DNA from: Sphingomonadales bacterium
Lineage (GTDB): Bacteria > Pseudomonadota > Alphaproteobacteria > Sphingomonadales > Sphingomonadaceae
Direction: 5' to 3'
DNA length: 64,000 nucleotides
Assembly: GCA_025362295.1 (NCBI GenBank)
Contig: JANYGX010000029.1
Span: 62,001-126,000 of the forward strand
Position numbers and translations under genes: made by a program. Shown in pieces: positions 26,988-37,877 of the stretch (position 1 is its first letter; every line of letters starts with the position of its first letter). Below the pieces are notes generated by a model, which saw only the letters and a program-made list of their open reading frames with translations, ran no database searches and was not told where the DNA came from.

Positions 26988-28352
26988 TTACTTTGCCAGT
27001 TCGGTTAGTAGCATATGCCACTGATCGAGTGCGCCTGGAATGTTGTCTTCGCGCACGCGCTCGTTGAGGCCATGCGCGAAATCATCCGAAGGATTCAGGA
27101 ACACACTTGAGACGCCGTAGGATGGAATGCCCGCATTGCGAAAATACAAACTGTCACTTGCACCAACGGACATTTGCGGCACAATGGGCAGACCCTTGAA
27201 ATGCTGATCAATGGCCTTGCGCACGGCTGTCGTAATATCATCCCGTAAAGGCGATGCATCGCTGGTGACCGGCACATCATGAAACTTGAGCTGGACAGCC
27301 GGATTATCAATGGCCTTGGCAAGAGTGTCCAGAACATCCTGCGGCTTCACGCCGGGGAATATCCGGCAATTGATAGTAACGTTTGCGCTTTGTGGCAAGG
27401 CATTCAGTGCATGGCCACCTTTAAGCATTGTGGCGACGCACGTCGTGCGGATTTGCCCGATATATTCAGGTTCGGCACTGAGAATGGCGATCGCTTGTTT
27501 GTCTGCTGGATTATTGGCGAAATCGAGCATGGCTTTGCCAAGGGGACCGCCGGTGCGCTTGCCGGTCATACGGAAAAACCCCTGTGTTAGCGCATTTGAC
27601 TGAGCCGGAAATTCATAGGCAGCGATTTTATCGATGGCATGTGCCAGATCATAAATCGCATTAGTTTTATTGGGTCGGCTGGAATGGCCGCCAGGGTTGG
27701 TCGTGCTGATATCAATATCAGCATAAGTTTTTTCAGCGGCCTGTATGTTGTAGGCAATAGGCTTTCCATTTTCATCCAGTGTGCCACCACCAGCATCGCC
27801 ATTGATAACAAACTCGGCTGTGGGGAACTGATGTGCAAGGGCGTTTGATGTTGCCATAAGAATTTCTTCATCGCCGGACAACGCAAGTATGATATCACGA
27901 CTGGGTTTAAAGCCCTCTTTTTTCAGGCGCGCCAAAGTTGTCACCATCATCGTCACATCAAACTTATTGTCGAGCACACCGCGACCGTAGAGATAGCCAT
28001 TGTCAGCTGTCATAGTGAACGGATCGCGCACCCAGTCTTTCGGCAACGCTTCGACCACATCCATATGTCCGGATAAAATCATCGGACGCTTTCCGCCAGT
28101 GCCGCGATAGGTTGCAACCAGTGTCGCGGTTTCACCCATGCGGCTGATCTTGATATCAGTATCAGCGTAACCGGATACTTTCAGGATGCCCGCCAGATAA
28201 GCCGCATATTGAGGCACAAGTCCATGCCCTTCGGCCGTATGAAAGCTGACGGACTTTGCCAGCGTGTCGCGCACTTGGGTGGCGTAAACATCTGCTTGCG
28301 CGGTTGAACAGTGAAGCAGTGTGATTGCTAAAAGAGGTGCTGTAAGCTTCAT
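26988..28352 (-). CDS. M20 family metallopeptidase, exported
   Basis: A 454-residue zinc-dependent peptidase of the M20 family (ArgE/DapE/CPG2 group) with a signal peptide (MKLTAPLLAITLLHCSTAQA, cut after A20), so probably periplasmic. Motifs: MILSGHMDVVEALP (about 91-104; H and D bind zinc and position it), YLYGRGVLDNKFDVTMMVT (about 121-139, bridging D), LSGDEEILM (about 163-171, catalytic E and metal E), and a late GASDSLYFRNAGIPSYGVS near 400 with an insertion-type dimerisation domain between. Likely a dipeptidase or carboxypeptidase; specificity cannot be read from the sequence. It stands alone between leuA and truA. Confidence 0.9.
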   Translation of the reverse strand: MKLTAPLLAITLLHCSTAQADVYATQVRDTLAKSVSFHTAEGHGLVPQYAAYLAGILKVSGYADTDIKISRMGETATLVATYRGTGGKRPMILSGHMDVVEALPKDWVRDPFTMTADNGYLYGRGVLDNKFDVTMMVTTLARLKKEGFKPSRDIILALSGDEEILMATSNALAHQFPTAEFVINGDAGGGTLDENGKPIAYNIQAAEKTYADIDISTTNPGGHSSRPNKTNAIYDLAHAIDKIAAYEFPAQSNALTQGFFRMTGKRTGGPLGKAMLDFANNPADKQAIAILSAEPEYIGQIRTTCVATMLKGGHALNALPQSANVTINCRIFPGVKPQDVLDTLAKAIDNPAVQLKFHDVPVTSDASPLRDDITTAVRKAIDQHFKGLPIVPQMSVGASDSLYFRNAGIPSYGVSSVFLNPSDDFAHGLNERVREDNIPGALDQWHMLLTELAK

Positions 28353-28420
28353 GTTTATACCTTTGAGTAATGTTGAACGGGGCGTTATTGGGTTGTCGGC
28401 AAGGGCTAGTATGGGGTAAT

Positions 28421-29182
28421 CTACACGTTATTATACTCTACTTTGACGAAGTATAGCCCATCTGGTGGCGCGTTAAAACCCAGGGCGTTGCGATCTCTGG
28501 CCTGCAAGGCTTTTTCAAGGGTTCGCGCAGTCCACTTGCGTTCGCCGACCAGTTTCAAACAGCCAACGATAGAGCGCACCTGATGATGCAGGAAAGAGCG
28601 TGCCTCGGCGGTGATAACAATTTCATCACCCCAACGCTGCACATCAAGCCGGTCAAGGGTTTTAACGGGTGAGGCGGATTGGCATTTGACCGAGCGAAAT
28701 GTGGTGAAGTCATGCTTGCCAATAAGGCATTGTGCAGCCTTGTGCATGGCCTCATGATCAAGCATTTTCACCACATGCCAAGCAAAACCGCGTTCAAGCG
28801 CCAATGGCGCACGGCGGTTGACAATGCGGTATTCATAAAAGCGTTTGGTGGCTGAAAAGCGCGCGTGAAAATCCGAGTCAACGATTTCGCAGTTCACCAC
28901 GGTAACAGCTGCCGGTGCAACCGTTGCCAGCATCAAATAGTGATTGAGTGCGCCAATCAAGCGGAACGGCGTGATGTTTTTTTCAATATCAGCATGGGCA
29001 ACCATGGCCAGTGCGTGCACGCCGGCATCGGTGCGGCCTGCGCCGAGCACCAGTGTTGTTTCACCAGTCACCTGTTTGATCGCGAGCTCAAGTGCCGATT
29101 GTATCGAAGGGCCATTGTCCTGCACTTGCCAGCCGACAAACGGCCGGCCATCATACTCAATGGTGAATTTAAACCGCCTCAC
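28421..29182 (-). CDS. truA: tRNA pseudouridine(38-40) synthase
   Basis: TruA makes pseudouridine at positions 38-40 of tRNA anticodon arms. The 253 residues are the normal length. The catalytic aspartate is D52 in [13 protein letters not shown]. Other signatures: [14 protein letters not shown] (about 8-21), [17 protein letters not shown] (about 109-125), HDFTTFRS and [18 protein letters not shown] near 204. The start overlaps the fmt stop by four bases (ATGA), so it is the last gene of def-fmt-truA, which links translation initiation with tRNA modification. Confident. Confidence 0.96.
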   Translation of the reverse strand: MRRFKFTIEYDGRPFVGWQVQDNGPSIQSALELAIKQVTGETTLVLGAGRTDAGVHALAMVAHADIEKNITPFRLIGALNHYLMLATVAPAAVTVVNCEIVDSDFHARFSATKRFYEYRIVNRRAPLALERGFAWHVVKMLDHEAMHKAAQCLIGKHDFTTFRSVKCQSASPVKTLDRLDVQRWGDEIVITAEARSFLHHQVRSIVGCLKLVGERKWTARTLEKALQARDRNALGFNAPPDGLYFVKVEYNNV

Positions 29183-30093
29183 GCAAGCACGATGCCGACA
29201 GGTATCGGGAAGCCGCGCAGCAGTTCAGCTGTGGTAACCGGTGCACGGCCAGCCCGTTGAACAAGAGTGGGGCGAAGGCTTGAATGTTCGCTGCAAGCAA
29301 TTGTGAAATGCTCATCGATTGTGCCGCACATATGTTCACTGATGGCAGGCAGAGCGAATGCTGCGATCACTTTGATGCGTTCGCCGCCATATTCAAACCA
29401 TGCCCCCGGCGCTGGCTGCATGGCGCGTATCAATCGTTCCAGGTCGCGTGCTGGTCTGGAAAAATCCAGCCGCGCTTCGGCTTTATCTATTTTATGTGCA
29501 TAGGTTATGCCTTCAGCGGGCTGTATGGTCACAAGCAATTGATCGAGCCGGGCCAACGCTTCCACAATCATCCCGCCGCCCAGATAAGCAAGCTTGTCGT
29601 GGAGGCTGCCGGTGGTGTCGTCAGATGCAATTGCACAGATTTTTGAGATAAGCATCGGTCCTGTATCAAGACCAGTTTCCATTTGCATGATCGTAATGCC
29701 GGTTTCAGCATCGCCTGCCATAATCGCGCGGTGAATGGGGGCAGCGCCACGCCAGCGTGGCAACAGCGAGGCATGAATATTGATGCAGCCCTGGCGCGGC
29801 GCATCAAGAATGGCACGCGGCAGAATCTGGCCATAGGCGGCGACAATAGCAGCATCCAGATCAAGGGCTGCAAAAGCAGATGACTCATTTAAATCTTTGA
29901 GGCGCTCCGGCGTGCGCACCAGCAGGCCGTGCCTGTCTGCAAGATCATGCACAGCGCTTTTGGTTATAGACTTGCCGCGATTGGCCGGCCGTGGCGGTTG
30001 CGTATAGACGCAGGCAATATCGTGCCCAGCTTCTATAAGTGCTGCCAAAGCTGCCGCTGCAAAGGCCGGAGTGCCCATAAAGGCAATGCGCAT
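29179..30093 (-). CDS. fmt: Methionyl-tRNA formyltransferase
   Basis: Formylates initiator Met-tRNA with 10-formyltetrahydrofolate before translation begins. The 304 residues match the family. Seen: [19 protein letters not shown] (1-19), [20 protein letters not shown] then [20 protein letters not shown] (about 86-125, holding the catalytic N, H and later D), and [11 protein letters not shown] (about 138-148). The C-terminal OB-like domain (about 205-304) binds tRNA. It starts 3 bases after def and overlaps truA. Part of the def-fmt-truA operon. Confidence 0.96.
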   Translation of the reverse strand: MRIAFMGTPAFAAAALAALIEAGHDIACVYTQPPRPANRGKSITKSAVHDLADRHGLLVRTPERLKDLNESSAFAALDLDAAIVAAYGQILPRAILDAPRQGCINIHASLLPRWRGAAPIHRAIMAGDAETGITIMQMETGLDTGPMLISKICAIASDDTTGSLHDKLAYLGGGMIVEALARLDQLLVTIQPAEGITYAHKIDKAEARLDFSRPARDLERLIRAMQPAPGAWFEYGGERIKVIAAFALPAISEHMCGTIDEHFTIACSEHSSLRPTLVQRAGRAPVTTAELLRGFPIPVGIVLA

Positions 30094-30096
30094 GGT

Positions 30097-30612
30097 TTAT
30101 GTAACCGCCTCAAGCTTGCGGGCTTTTTCGAGTTTTTTGAGCACCATAGAGCGTTTGAGTCGCGACAGATGGTCGATGAACAAAATGCCATCAAGATGGT
30201 CTATTTCGTGCTGAATACAAGTTGCAAGTAAGCCAGTCATGGTTTGTTCTTGCTGATCACCATTATAATCCAAATACCGCACCTTTACAGTCGCTGGTCT
30301 CTCAATATCAGCATAATGTTCCGGCACAGACAGGCATCCTTCAGAATAAACGGCGAGCTCATCAGACGATGATATGATTTCCGGATTGACGACAAATAAA
30401 GGTTTCTTTTCATCATTTTCAGCAAGATCAATCACCAGAATGCGCTTGGAGGCACCCACCTGAATGGCCGCAAGGCCAATGCCCTTGGCCTCGTACATTG
30501 AGTCCAGCATATCATCCAAAAGCCTGCGCACACTGTCATCGACAGCCTCTACGGGTTTCGATTTCACTTTCAGCCGCGCATCAGGCGCTTCGATAATTTC
30601 CAGTATTGTCAT
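30097..30612 (-). CDS. def: Peptide deformylase
   Basis: Removes the formyl group from nascent proteins, using a metal (usually iron). The 171 residues contain all three family motifs: GIGLAAIQVG (44-53), EGCLSVP (about 91-97, metal-binding Cys) and QHEIDHLDG (about 133-141, the HExxH site). Initiation is at the ATG before TILEIIEAPDARL. First gene of def-fmt-truA, divergent from sodB across 109 bases, which must hold both promoters. Confidence 0.97.
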   Translation of the reverse strand: MTILEIIEAPDARLKVKSKPVEAVDDSVRRLLDDMLDSMYEAKGIGLAAIQVGASKRILVIDLAENDEKKPLFVVNPEIISSSDELAVYSEGCLSVPEHYADIERPATVKVRYLDYNGDQQEQTMTGLLATCIQHEIDHLDGILFIDHLSRLKRSMVLKKLEKARKLEAVT

Positions 30613-30721
30613 CGCTATTAGCTAAAACGAGTTTGTAGGCGGGTCAAGAATTACATGCTTCGCTTTTGGAACAAGCAGGGCTAAATAGATCTTTGTCGGA
30701 ATATCACTCAAAGGAATTGTT

Positions 30722-31315
30722 ATGACTTTCACACTCTCCCCACTGCCATACGCAACAGACGCACTTGCGCCGTACATGTCAGCCGAAACTTTCAGCTTTC
30801 ATCATGCCAAGCACCATCAAGCGTATGTGACCAATTTAAATGGTTTGCTTGAAGGCAAGCCACTTGCCAACGAGTCTCTTGAAGCTGTTATCACGACAGC
30901 CGCCAAAGACCCCGCCATGGCTGGTGTTTTCAATAACGCAGCGCAGGTCTGGAATCACACGTTCTTCTGGTCATCCATGAAACCCGGCGGCGGGGGCAAG
31001 CCAACTGGCAAGATCGCCGACATGATGGACCGCGATCTTGGTGGTTATGACGAATTTGTCAAAGCTTTCAAGGCCGCAGCCACCACACAGTTTGGCTCAG
31101 GTTGGGCTTGGCTGGTGCAGGATGGTGATAAACTTGCTGTTACAAAAACCGGTAATGCTGACCTGCCGCTTGTTCATGGGAAAAAAGCGCTGCTCACCTG
31201 CGATGTCTGGGAACACGCCTACTATATCGATTACCAAAATCGTCGCCCAGACTTTGTGCAAGCCTATCTCGATCATCTGGTGAATTGGGATTTTGCCAAC
31301 GTTAATCTTGGTTAA
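30722..31315 (+). CDS. sodB: Superoxide dismutase, Fe/Mn family
   Basis: Converts superoxide to hydrogen peroxide and oxygen in the cytoplasm. At 197 residues with no signal peptide it is the usual size. Metal ligands are in FHHAKHHQAYVTNLN (about 27-41; first His), NHTFFWSSMKPGG (about 78-90; second His) and DVWEHAYYIDYQNRRPDFV (about 160-178; Asp and third His). The Gly-side pattern QFGSGWAWL and overall sequence resemble the iron-type enzymes of alphaproteobacteria, but the metal is not certain. The start follows AAAGGAATTGTT. It is monocistronic; GTTAAA-CGT-TTTAAC at the stop codon (31311-31325) could be a weak 3' hairpin. Confidence 0.95.
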   Translation: MTFTLSPLPYATDALAPYMSAETFSFHHAKHHQAYVTNLNGLLEGKPLANESLEAVITTAAKDPAMAGVFNNAAQVWNHTFFWSSMKPGGGGKPTGKIADMMDRDLGGYDEFVKAFKAAATTQFGSGWAWLVQDGDKLAVTKTGNADLPLVHGKKALLTCDVWEHAYYIDYQNRRPDFVQAYLDHLVNWDFANVNLG

Positions 31316-31331
31316 ACGTTTTAACTAAAAA

Positions 31332-31406
31332 TGGTGACCCCTACGGAATTCGAATCCGTGTATCCACCGTGAAAGGGTGGTGTCCTAACCGCTAGACGAA
31401 GGGGCC
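31332..31406 (-). tRNA. tRNA-Glu(TTC)
   Basis: On the minus strand, acceptor GGCCCCT pairs with AGGGGTC (one G-U), discriminator A, then encoded CCA. The anticodon loop is CTTTCAC with anticodon TTC. D arm and T arm (ACGGATTCGAATTCCGT) fold normally. 75 bases including CCA, between sodB and recJ. Confidence 0.97.
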
Positions 31407-31482
31407 ATCTGGTGTTGTGAAAGAAGCGCAATATAGCCGGATGGTCCCAGCGTCAAGCTCAAGCGGTACTGTTTTTTAGATA

Positions 31483-33261
31483 TCAGTCACAATATGCTGC
31501 ATCTTCCAGCTGCAACTGGGCTTCGTCGCGGCCACCCCAGGTGTCTGGGGCGATACGACCGGCCAGATGAAAAGTTTGGCCGTTTTGGCCCATGAGGGCT
31601 GCGCCTATGGCCGTATTCGCATGGCGGAAAGCTATCGCCTTCAGGCGTGCACCGTCCGGCCCTGTGGCGATAATTCGCACGTGGTCGGCACCAACGATAT
31701 CCGCTTTGACAACGCGCACAGGTCCGCAGGCCAGGCGCGGTGCTGGCCAGCCTGAGCCATATGGGCCAGCCCCCTCAACGGTGCGGGCCAGCTCACCGGT
31801 GATCCCGCGCGGCGCGGTGCTGGCATCGATGAGCAAGCCGTGGCTGGCTTTGGCGCGTTCAATGTCGTCTTTAAGCTGATCATTGAGAAATTCAGTCAGC
31901 ACAGGTATATTCGAACGCGCAACGGTTAATCCGGCGGCCATCGCATGGCCACCGCCTGCACTGATCAAGCCTTCATCCTTGGCGGCGATTATAGCGGCAC
32001 CAAGATCGACTCCAGCAATCGAGCGGCCCGAGCCTTTGCCGATATTGCCGTCGAGGCCGATGACCACAGCGGGTCTGCCCGTGCGCTCCTTCAGGCGACC
32101 TGCCACAATGCCAATAACACCCGGGTGCCAAGCCTCTCCGGCTACCGTAACAACGGCTGAGGTCGATTGATCAGCCATGGCTTGCGCTTGCTCTTGCACC
32201 ATAGCCTCTATGGCTTTGCGCTCGGCATTCAGCACATCCAGCTGTTCTGCGATGTCGCGGGCCTCGCGCTCGCTGGTGGTGGTGAGCAGTCGCACTCCAA
32301 GATCAGACTTGCCAACCCGGCCACCGGCATTGATGCGGGGGCCAAGATGGAAGCCCAGGGCACCGGCATCTGGCGCTTTATCAAGTCCGGCGATATCCAT
32401 AAGCGCTGTCAGACCAATTTGACCCCGCCTGGCCATAATTTTCAGGCCTTGCGTGACGAACGCACGGTTGAGGCCAGTGAGCGGCACAACATCGCACACC
32501 GTGCCAAGTGCCACCACATCAAGAAGATCAAGCAGGGCCGGCTCAGACCGGTTGGCACCAAACCAGTGAACAGTGCGCAGTTGCCGGTTGAGGGCCACCA
32601 CCAGCAGGAACGCCACTCCAACCGCAGCCAGATGACCAAATGCTGATCCTTCCGTTTCATCAAACCGATTAGGATTGATAATGGCACAGGCAAGTGGCAG
32701 CTCGACAGATGCCTTATGATGATCGACCACAATAACATCCAGACCAACGGCATAGGCCGCAGCCAGTGCATCGTAACTCTGTGTGCCGCAATCGACTGTA
32801 ATCACCAGATCGGCGCCTTTTTGCTTCAAGCGTTCCAGCGCCTCAGCCGATGGGCCGTAGCCTTCCAGCATACGGTCGGGAATATATACTGTGCATTCAA
32901 CACCAACAGAGCGAAAATAGCGCACCATAAGCGCACTTGATGTCGCCCCATCGACATCATAGTCACCAAAAATAACAATATTCTGCTGGTTCATTATGGC
33001 ATGAACTATGCGTTCAGCCGCCGTAGCCATATCGCAAAAAATAGCTGGATCGGGGAGCAGCGTTCGCACTGTCGGGTTCAGCATAGTTTCGGCATCATCA
33101 AGAGTAACACCGCGCCCGACCAGCAAACGACCGATAATATCAGACACGCCGTGACGCTGGGCAATGGCTGATGCTGTCGTCTCCGAGCCACCACGCCATC
33201 GCCACGGCTGCCCCAACAAAGAGTGCGAAACACCCGATACATAGTCCATATTATGCTGCAT
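31483..33261 (-). CDS. recJ: Single-stranded-DNA exonuclease RecJ
   Basis: A 5'-3' single-strand exonuclease used in RecF recombination, mismatch repair and base excision repair. The 592 residues are usual. DHH-domain motifs: VIFGDYDVDGATSSALM (96-112, metal-binding DYDVD), VITVDCGTQSYDA, VVDHHKA (about 177-183, the DHH motif) and FGHLAAVGVAFLL. The DHHA1 part carries GKGSGRSIAGVDLGAAI and SAGGGHAMAAGLTV (about 435-448). The C-terminal OB fold ends the chain. Start ATG at 33261 or four codons later. It may be transcribed with the tRNA-Glu gene that follows. Confidence 0.95.
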   Translation of the reverse strand: MQHNMDYVSGVSHSLLGQPWRWRGGSETTASAIAQRHGVSDIIGRLLVGRGVTLDDAETMLNPTVRTLLPDPAIFCDMATAAERIVHAIMNQQNIVIFGDYDVDGATSSALMVRYFRSVGVECTVYIPDRMLEGYGPSAEALERLKQKGADLVITVDCGTQSYDALAAAYAVGLDVIVVDHHKASVELPLACAIINPNRFDETEGSAFGHLAAVGVAFLLVVALNRQLRTVHWFGANRSEPALLDLLDVVALGTVCDVVPLTGLNRAFVTQGLKIMARRGQIGLTALMDIAGLDKAPDAGALGFHLGPRINAGGRVGKSDLGVRLLTTTSEREARDIAEQLDVLNAERKAIEAMVQEQAQAMADQSTSAVVTVAGEAWHPGVIGIVAGRLKERTGRPAVVIGLDGNIGKGSGRSIAGVDLGAAIIAAKDEGLISAGGGHAMAAGLTVARSNIPVLTEFLNDQLKDDIERAKASHGLLIDASTAPRGITGELARTVEGAGPYGSGWPAPRLACGPVRVVKADIVGADHVRIIATGPDGARLKAIAFRHANTAIGAALMGQNGQTFHLAGRIAPDTWGGRDEAQLQLEDAAYCD

Positions 33262-33527
33262 GTAGTATATTATAAGCAGGTTTGAAATATGTGAAAGTGC
33301 ATTTGTTAAGTATAACGAATTGTGCCAAAATACTTCGTGATTGGGTTAAAACCACACAGAATTTATTGCATAAAAATGCTATATTTATTATTTAGGCTTT
33401 AAATCCGTCAAATTAATTAATTTCATATTAATAGAGTGAAAATGTGTTTTTCAAACGTATAACATTAGTTATAGCGCACCGTGCATTGGTTAACAATTAT
33501 CGGAATCCCCATAATATGGAATTGTTG

Positions 33528-34727
33528 ATGAAAAAATCCTACGCCGTTCCCGGAGTGCTGGCGACGGCATACCTTGTTTTGTGTGTCGTGCTCTCAGGGT
33601 GCAGCCCCAAACAATCTCCAGCGGATACACATAATAAGGGGGGCAGTCGCGGCGGCACGCCCACGGTTGCTATGGCCACTGTAGTTCAGGCGGATGTGCC
33701 GGTCACGTTAACGGCACTTGGCACGGCCATACCGGCTGCAACCGTGACGGTGCGAGCCCAGGTGGATGGCGCCTTGATGAGAGTGCTGTTTCAGGAAGGG
33801 CAGAGTGTACGCAAGGGAGAGGTGCTTGCGGAAATTGATCCGCGCACATTTCAGGCGCAGTATAACCAGGCGAAGGGGCAATATGCACGCGATCACTCGC
33901 AGCTTGTCAATGCGCAGCTGGACATGCTGCGATTTCTGAAATTGAGCAAGCAAGGCTGGGTAACCGGCCAGCAGGTGGATACCCAGCGCGCTCTGGTCAG
34001 TCAGTTTGAAGGCACGCTGGCGACTGATCAGGCACAAATTGCATCAGCCCGCGTGCAGCTTGGGTATACACGTATTCTGGCACCATCGAGTGGGCGCGTA
34101 GGCCTTCGGCAGATTGATCAGGGCAATATCATTCACTCCAGTGATCCCGCAGGTCTTGTGGTGCTCACAGAAACGCACCCGATTGATGTGCAGTTTACAC
34201 TGCCGCAAGACATGATTGCCAAGGTGGCACGGAAGTTCCAGGCGCATGAGACTTTGACAGCCGTAGCCCTCAATCGTGACAACACAGAGCCGCTGGCGAC
34301 AGGCACGTTGCATTCTATCGATAATCAAATTGATACAACGACAGGTACAGTGAAACTGAAAGCTCGTTTTACCAATCTGGATGATGCGCTGTTTCCCAAC
34401 CAGTTTGTCAATGTGCGCTTGCAGCTCGATGTGTTAAGCAAGGCAACAGTTGTGCCAGTCGCGGCCGTGCAGACCGGCCAGTCCGGCACATTTGTATATG
34501 TGATAAAGGGTGACAGCACCGTGCAGGTCCGCAAGGTGGTAACAGGACCAGTCGATGGTGACCGGCAAGTAATCGCTAGCGGCCTGAACCTTGGTGAAGT
34601 TGTGGTGACGGACGGACTTGATAAACTGAAAGACGGTGCGAAGGTGCGCGCTCTTGATGCAAAAGCTATGGCAAATGTTGCCACGCCAAGCGGTGGTCAG
34701 CATCATCATCATCATCGCGGTGGTTAG
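33528..34727 (+). CDS. mdtA: RND efflux periplasmic adaptor (MdtA-like lipoprotein)
   Basis: A 399-residue membrane-fusion protein that joins the two RND pumps to an outer-membrane channel. The start at 33528 (MKKSYAVPGVL) gives a clean lipoprotein signal with lipobox LSGC, so C25 should be lipidated; the open frame further up has no signal. Features: barrel/lipoyl part VRAQVDGALMRVLFQEGQSV (about 83-102), helical hairpin at about 115-165, second lipoyl half ILAPSSGRVGLRQIDQGNI, and the C-terminal KVVTGPVDGDRQVIASGL region. The tail is HHHHHRGG, five histidines from a CAT run, which is unusual for this family. The adaptor is followed by mdtB after 63 bases. Confidence 0.92.
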   Translation: MKKSYAVPGVLATAYLVLCVVLSGCSPKQSPADTHNKGGSRGGTPTVAMATVVQADVPVTLTALGTAIPAATVTVRAQVDGALMRVLFQEGQSVRKGEVLAEIDPRTFQAQYNQAKGQYARDHSQLVNAQLDMLRFLKLSKQGWVTGQQVDTQRALVSQFEGTLATDQAQIASARVQLGYTRILAPSSGRVGLRQIDQGNIIHSSDPAGLVVLTETHPIDVQFTLPQDMIAKVARKFQAHETLTAVALNRDNTEPLATGTLHSIDNQIDTTTGTVKLKARFTNLDDALFPNQFVNVRLQLDVLSKATVVPVAAVQTGQSGTFVYVIKGDSTVQVRKVVTGPVDGDRQVIASGLNLGEVVVTDGLDKLKDGAKVRALDAKAMANVATPSGGQHHHHHRGG

Positions 34728-34790
34728 TGTGGCAAATTCTGAATTGGTTGCCTCAAAATCCGCCCTGAAGAGAAAAAAGCGGCACATCGC

Positions 34791-37700
34791 ATGAACCCAT
34801 CCCGCCTGTTCATTCTGCGACCTGTGGCCACAACGCTTTTGATGCTGGCAATCTTACTCGTTGGTGGTTTGGCCTATCGCTTGCTGCCTGTATCAGCATT
34901 GCCGCAGGTGGATTATCCTATCATTCAAGTGGTGACACTCTATCCCGGTGCTGGGCCGGACGAAATGGCCTCGCTGGTGACCGCTCCGCTAGAGCGGCAG
35001 CTGGGCCAGATGCCGGGGCTTGTACGGTTATCGTCATCCAGTTCCGGTGGCGCATCAGTGATTACGCTGCAATTCAGCCTTGGTCTGTCGCTTGATATCG
35101 CTGAGCAGGAGGTGCAGGCGGCGATTAATGCAGCCAGCAATCTGTTGCCAACTGACCTGCCGTCACCGCCAATCTATAATAAAGTCAATCCAGCGGACGC
35201 GCCTATCCTCACGCTGGCGGTGCTTTCCAAAACACTGCCACTGCCAAAACTAGAAGATGCTGTTGAAACGCGGCTGGCACAGAAACTCAGCCAGATTTCT
35301 GGCGTTGGTTTGGTGTCGATCAATGGTGGCCAACGGCCAGCCGTGCGTATTCGTGCCAACCCGCAAGCGCTGGCGGCTATGGGCCTGTCGCTGCAGGATG
35401 TGCAAACAGCCGTGGCAGCATCAAATGTCAATCAGGCCAAAGGTAATTTTGACGGCGCAGCGCGTGCTTCCACCATATCGGCTAACGATCAGCTGAAATC
35501 AGCACAAGAGTATAAAAGCCTGATTATAGCCTATAAAAAAGGTGTGCCTGTGCGGCTCTCTGATGTGGCCGATATTGCGGATGACGCGGAGAATGTACGA
35601 TTGGCTGCGTGGGCGAACACATCACCGGCTGTTATTCTCAATATTCAACGCCAACCCGGTGCCAATGTGATTGCTGTGGTCGATGCCATCAAGGCTTTGC
35701 TGCCACAAGTGCAGTCTGGCTTGCCGGGCAGTGTAGATGTTATTGTTTTGGCAGATCGCACCATCACCATTCGTGCTTCTGTGGCAGATGTTGAGTTTGA
35801 ACTCATGCTGTCAGTGGTGCTGGTGGTGCTGGTCATTTTTGTGTTTTTGGGCACATGGCGCGCAACATGTATTCCGGCAGTTGCCGTGCCACTGTCGCTT
35901 ATTGGCACATTCAGCCTTATGTATCTGGCCGAGTTTTCCATCAACAATCTCACACTTATGGCACTCACCATTGCAACGGGCTTTGTGGTTGATGATGCTG
36001 TGGTAATGATCGAAAATATAGCCCGCTACATAGAGGCTGGCGAAACGCCCAAAGAAGCAGCGTTAAAGGGTGCAAAGCAAATCGGCTTTACTATCATCTC
36101 GCTCACGGTGTCGCTCATTGCCGTGCTTATTCCACTGTTGTTCATGAGCGATATTGTCGGCAGGTTGTTTCGTGAATTTGCCATTACACTGGCTGTTGCC
36201 ATTTTGATTTCGGCCTTTGTTTCGCTCACACTCACGCCAATGATGTGCGCACGATTGCTGAAATCAAAACGAGAAACGAAAAGCAGCCGCTTCGCTATCG
36301 CCGCAGGGCGTAGTATTGATAAGACCATTGTACACTACGGCAGAATGCTGAATTGGGTGCTGGACCGTCAGCGGCTTGTATTGCTTTTCACGATGACAAC
36401 GTTTGTGTTGACTGTGGTGTTATATCTTGCAGTGCCAAAGGGTTTTTTTCCTGTGCAGGATACAGGCGTTATTCTGGGTATATCAGAAACACCACAATCG
36501 GTGTCGTTTGCAGATATGGCCAAACGTCAGCAACGGCTGGCTGATTTGGTGCTGGCCGATCCGGCGGTTGAAAGTCTATCTTCAAGTATTGGTGTGGATG
36601 GCACCAACGCAACCCTGAATGCCGGACGAATGCTGATCACGTTAAAACCATTGGCAACACGAGGCTTGAGTGCATCAAAAATTATTGATCGACTGCAACC
36701 AACGCTCGCCTCACTTCCGGGCACAAGATTGTATCTGCAACCTGTGCAGGATTTAACCATTGCAGACTCAGTGTCGCGGACACCCTATCAACTCAGTCTG
36801 ACAGACCCCAACCCGGACGAACTCAACCTCTGGACAACCAAACTTGTTGACAGGCTCCAGCATGTGCCCGAACTTATCGATGTTAGCAGCGATCTGCAGA
36901 ATCAGGGCCAGCAAGCCTATGTGGACATCGACCGTGAGACCGCCGGTCGATTGGGCGTTACGATCGCCGCAGTTGATAACGCCTTGTACAATGCTTTCGG
37001 GCAGCGATTGATTTCGACAATTTACACACAAACGAGCCAATACCGTGTTGTGCTTGAAATCAACCAGCACGACAGTATGAATGGATTGGCAGCACTCAAT
37101 ATGCTGTATGTGCCTAGTGTTAATGGCACACAAGTGTCGCTCTCCGCCATTGCCCGTGTTGTTGAACGCCAAGGCAATTTATCTGTCAATCATGTGGCGC
37201 AATTCCCGGCTGCAACCGTGTCGTTTAATCTGGCAAAAGGCGCATCGCTTGGCGCTGCCACCAAAGCGATACAGGCAGCGGCACTGGAGATTGCCATGCC
37301 TGCCAGCGTACAATCAGAGTTTCAGGGTGCAGCGCTGGCGTTCAGGGCGTCCCTTGCCAATACGTTGTGGTTGATTTTGGCAGCATTGGTGACAGTCTAT
37401 CTCGTTCTGGGTGTGCTTTATGAAAGTTTCATTCATCCGCTCACTATTTTATCGACGTTGCCATCAGCGGCAATCGGTGCGTTTCTGGCATTGCTGCTTT
37501 CTGGTCAGGAGCTGGGCATTATAGGCATCATCGGCATAATCCTGTTGATAGGCATTGTGAAAAAGAATGCCATCATGATGATTGATTTTGCCCTGGAGGC
37601 AGAGCGGGCGCATGGCAAATCACCGCGTGCGGCTATTTATGAAGCATGCCTGCTGCGCTTTCGGCCCATTTTGATGACGACACTGGCGGCCTTGCTGGCA

Positions 37701-37877
37701 GCCTTGCCACTCATGCTCGGGCACGGTGTGGGTTCGGAGCTGCGTCACCCACTGGGGCTTACGCTGGTCGGTGGTTTGCTGGTGAGCCAGTTGCTGACAC
37801 TGTTTACGACGCCCGTGATCTATCTGGCGTTTGACAGTTTGAGCGCACGAATGAAGCGTGAGAAGGTTCTGCCATGA
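34791..37877 (+). CDS. mdtB: RND efflux permease, MdtB-like
   Basis: A 1028-residue inner-membrane proton/drug antiporter of the RND (AcrB) superfamily. The N-terminus [20 protein letters not shown] and [20 protein letters not shown] are characteristic of MdtB. Twelve membrane helices and two large periplasmic loops are arranged as usual. TM4 contains [14 protein letters not shown] (about 396-409; the two Asp residues relay protons) and TM10 has [18 protein letters not shown] near 920. With MdtC it forms a mixed trimer in Enterobacteria, exporting bile salts, novobiocin and similar compounds; the substrate here is not known. Its stop overlaps the mdtC start by four bases. Confidence 0.94.
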   Translation: MNPSRLFILRPVATTLLMLAILLVGGLAYRLLPVSALPQVDYPIIQVVTLYPGAGPDEMASLVTAPLERQLGQMPGLVRLSSSSSGGASVITLQFSLGLSLDIAEQEVQAAINAASNLLPTDLPSPPIYNKVNPADAPILTLAVLSKTLPLPKLEDAVETRLAQKLSQISGVGLVSINGGQRPAVRIRANPQALAAMGLSLQDVQTAVAASNVNQAKGNFDGAARASTISANDQLKSAQEYKSLIIAYKKGVPVRLSDVADIADDAENVRLAAWANTSPAVILNIQRQPGANVIAVVDAIKALLPQVQSGLPGSVDVIVLADRTITIRASVADVEFELMLSVVLVVLVIFVFLGTWRATCIPAVAVPLSLIGTFSLMYLAEFSINNLTLMALTIATGFVVDDAVVMIENIARYIEAGETPKEAALKGAKQIGFTIISLTVSLIAVLIPLLFMSDIVGRLFREFAITLAVAILISAFVSLTLTPMMCARLLKSKRETKSSRFAIAAGRSIDKTIVHYGRMLNWVLDRQRLVLLFTMTTFVLTVVLYLAVPKGFFPVQDTGVILGISETPQSVSFADMAKRQQRLADLVLADPAVESLSSSIGVDGTNATLNAGRMLITLKPLATRGLSASKIIDRLQPTLASLPGTRLYLQPVQDLTIADSVSRTPYQLSLTDPNPDELNLWTTKLVDRLQHVPELIDVSSDLQNQGQQAYVDIDRETAGRLGVTIAAVDNALYNAFGQRLISTIYTQTSQYRVVLEINQHDSMNGLAALNMLYVPSVNGTQVSLSAIARVVERQGNLSVNHVAQFPAATVSFNLAKGASLGAATKAIQAAALEIAMPASVQSEFQGAALAFRASLANTLWLILAALVTVYLVLGVLYESFIHPLTILSTLPSAAIGAFLALLLSGQELGIIGIIGIILLIGIVKKNAIMMIDFALEAERAHGKSPRAAIYEACLLRFRPILMTTLAALLAALPLMLGHGVGSELRHPLGLTLVGGLLVSQLLTLFTTPVIYLAFDSLSARMKREKVLP

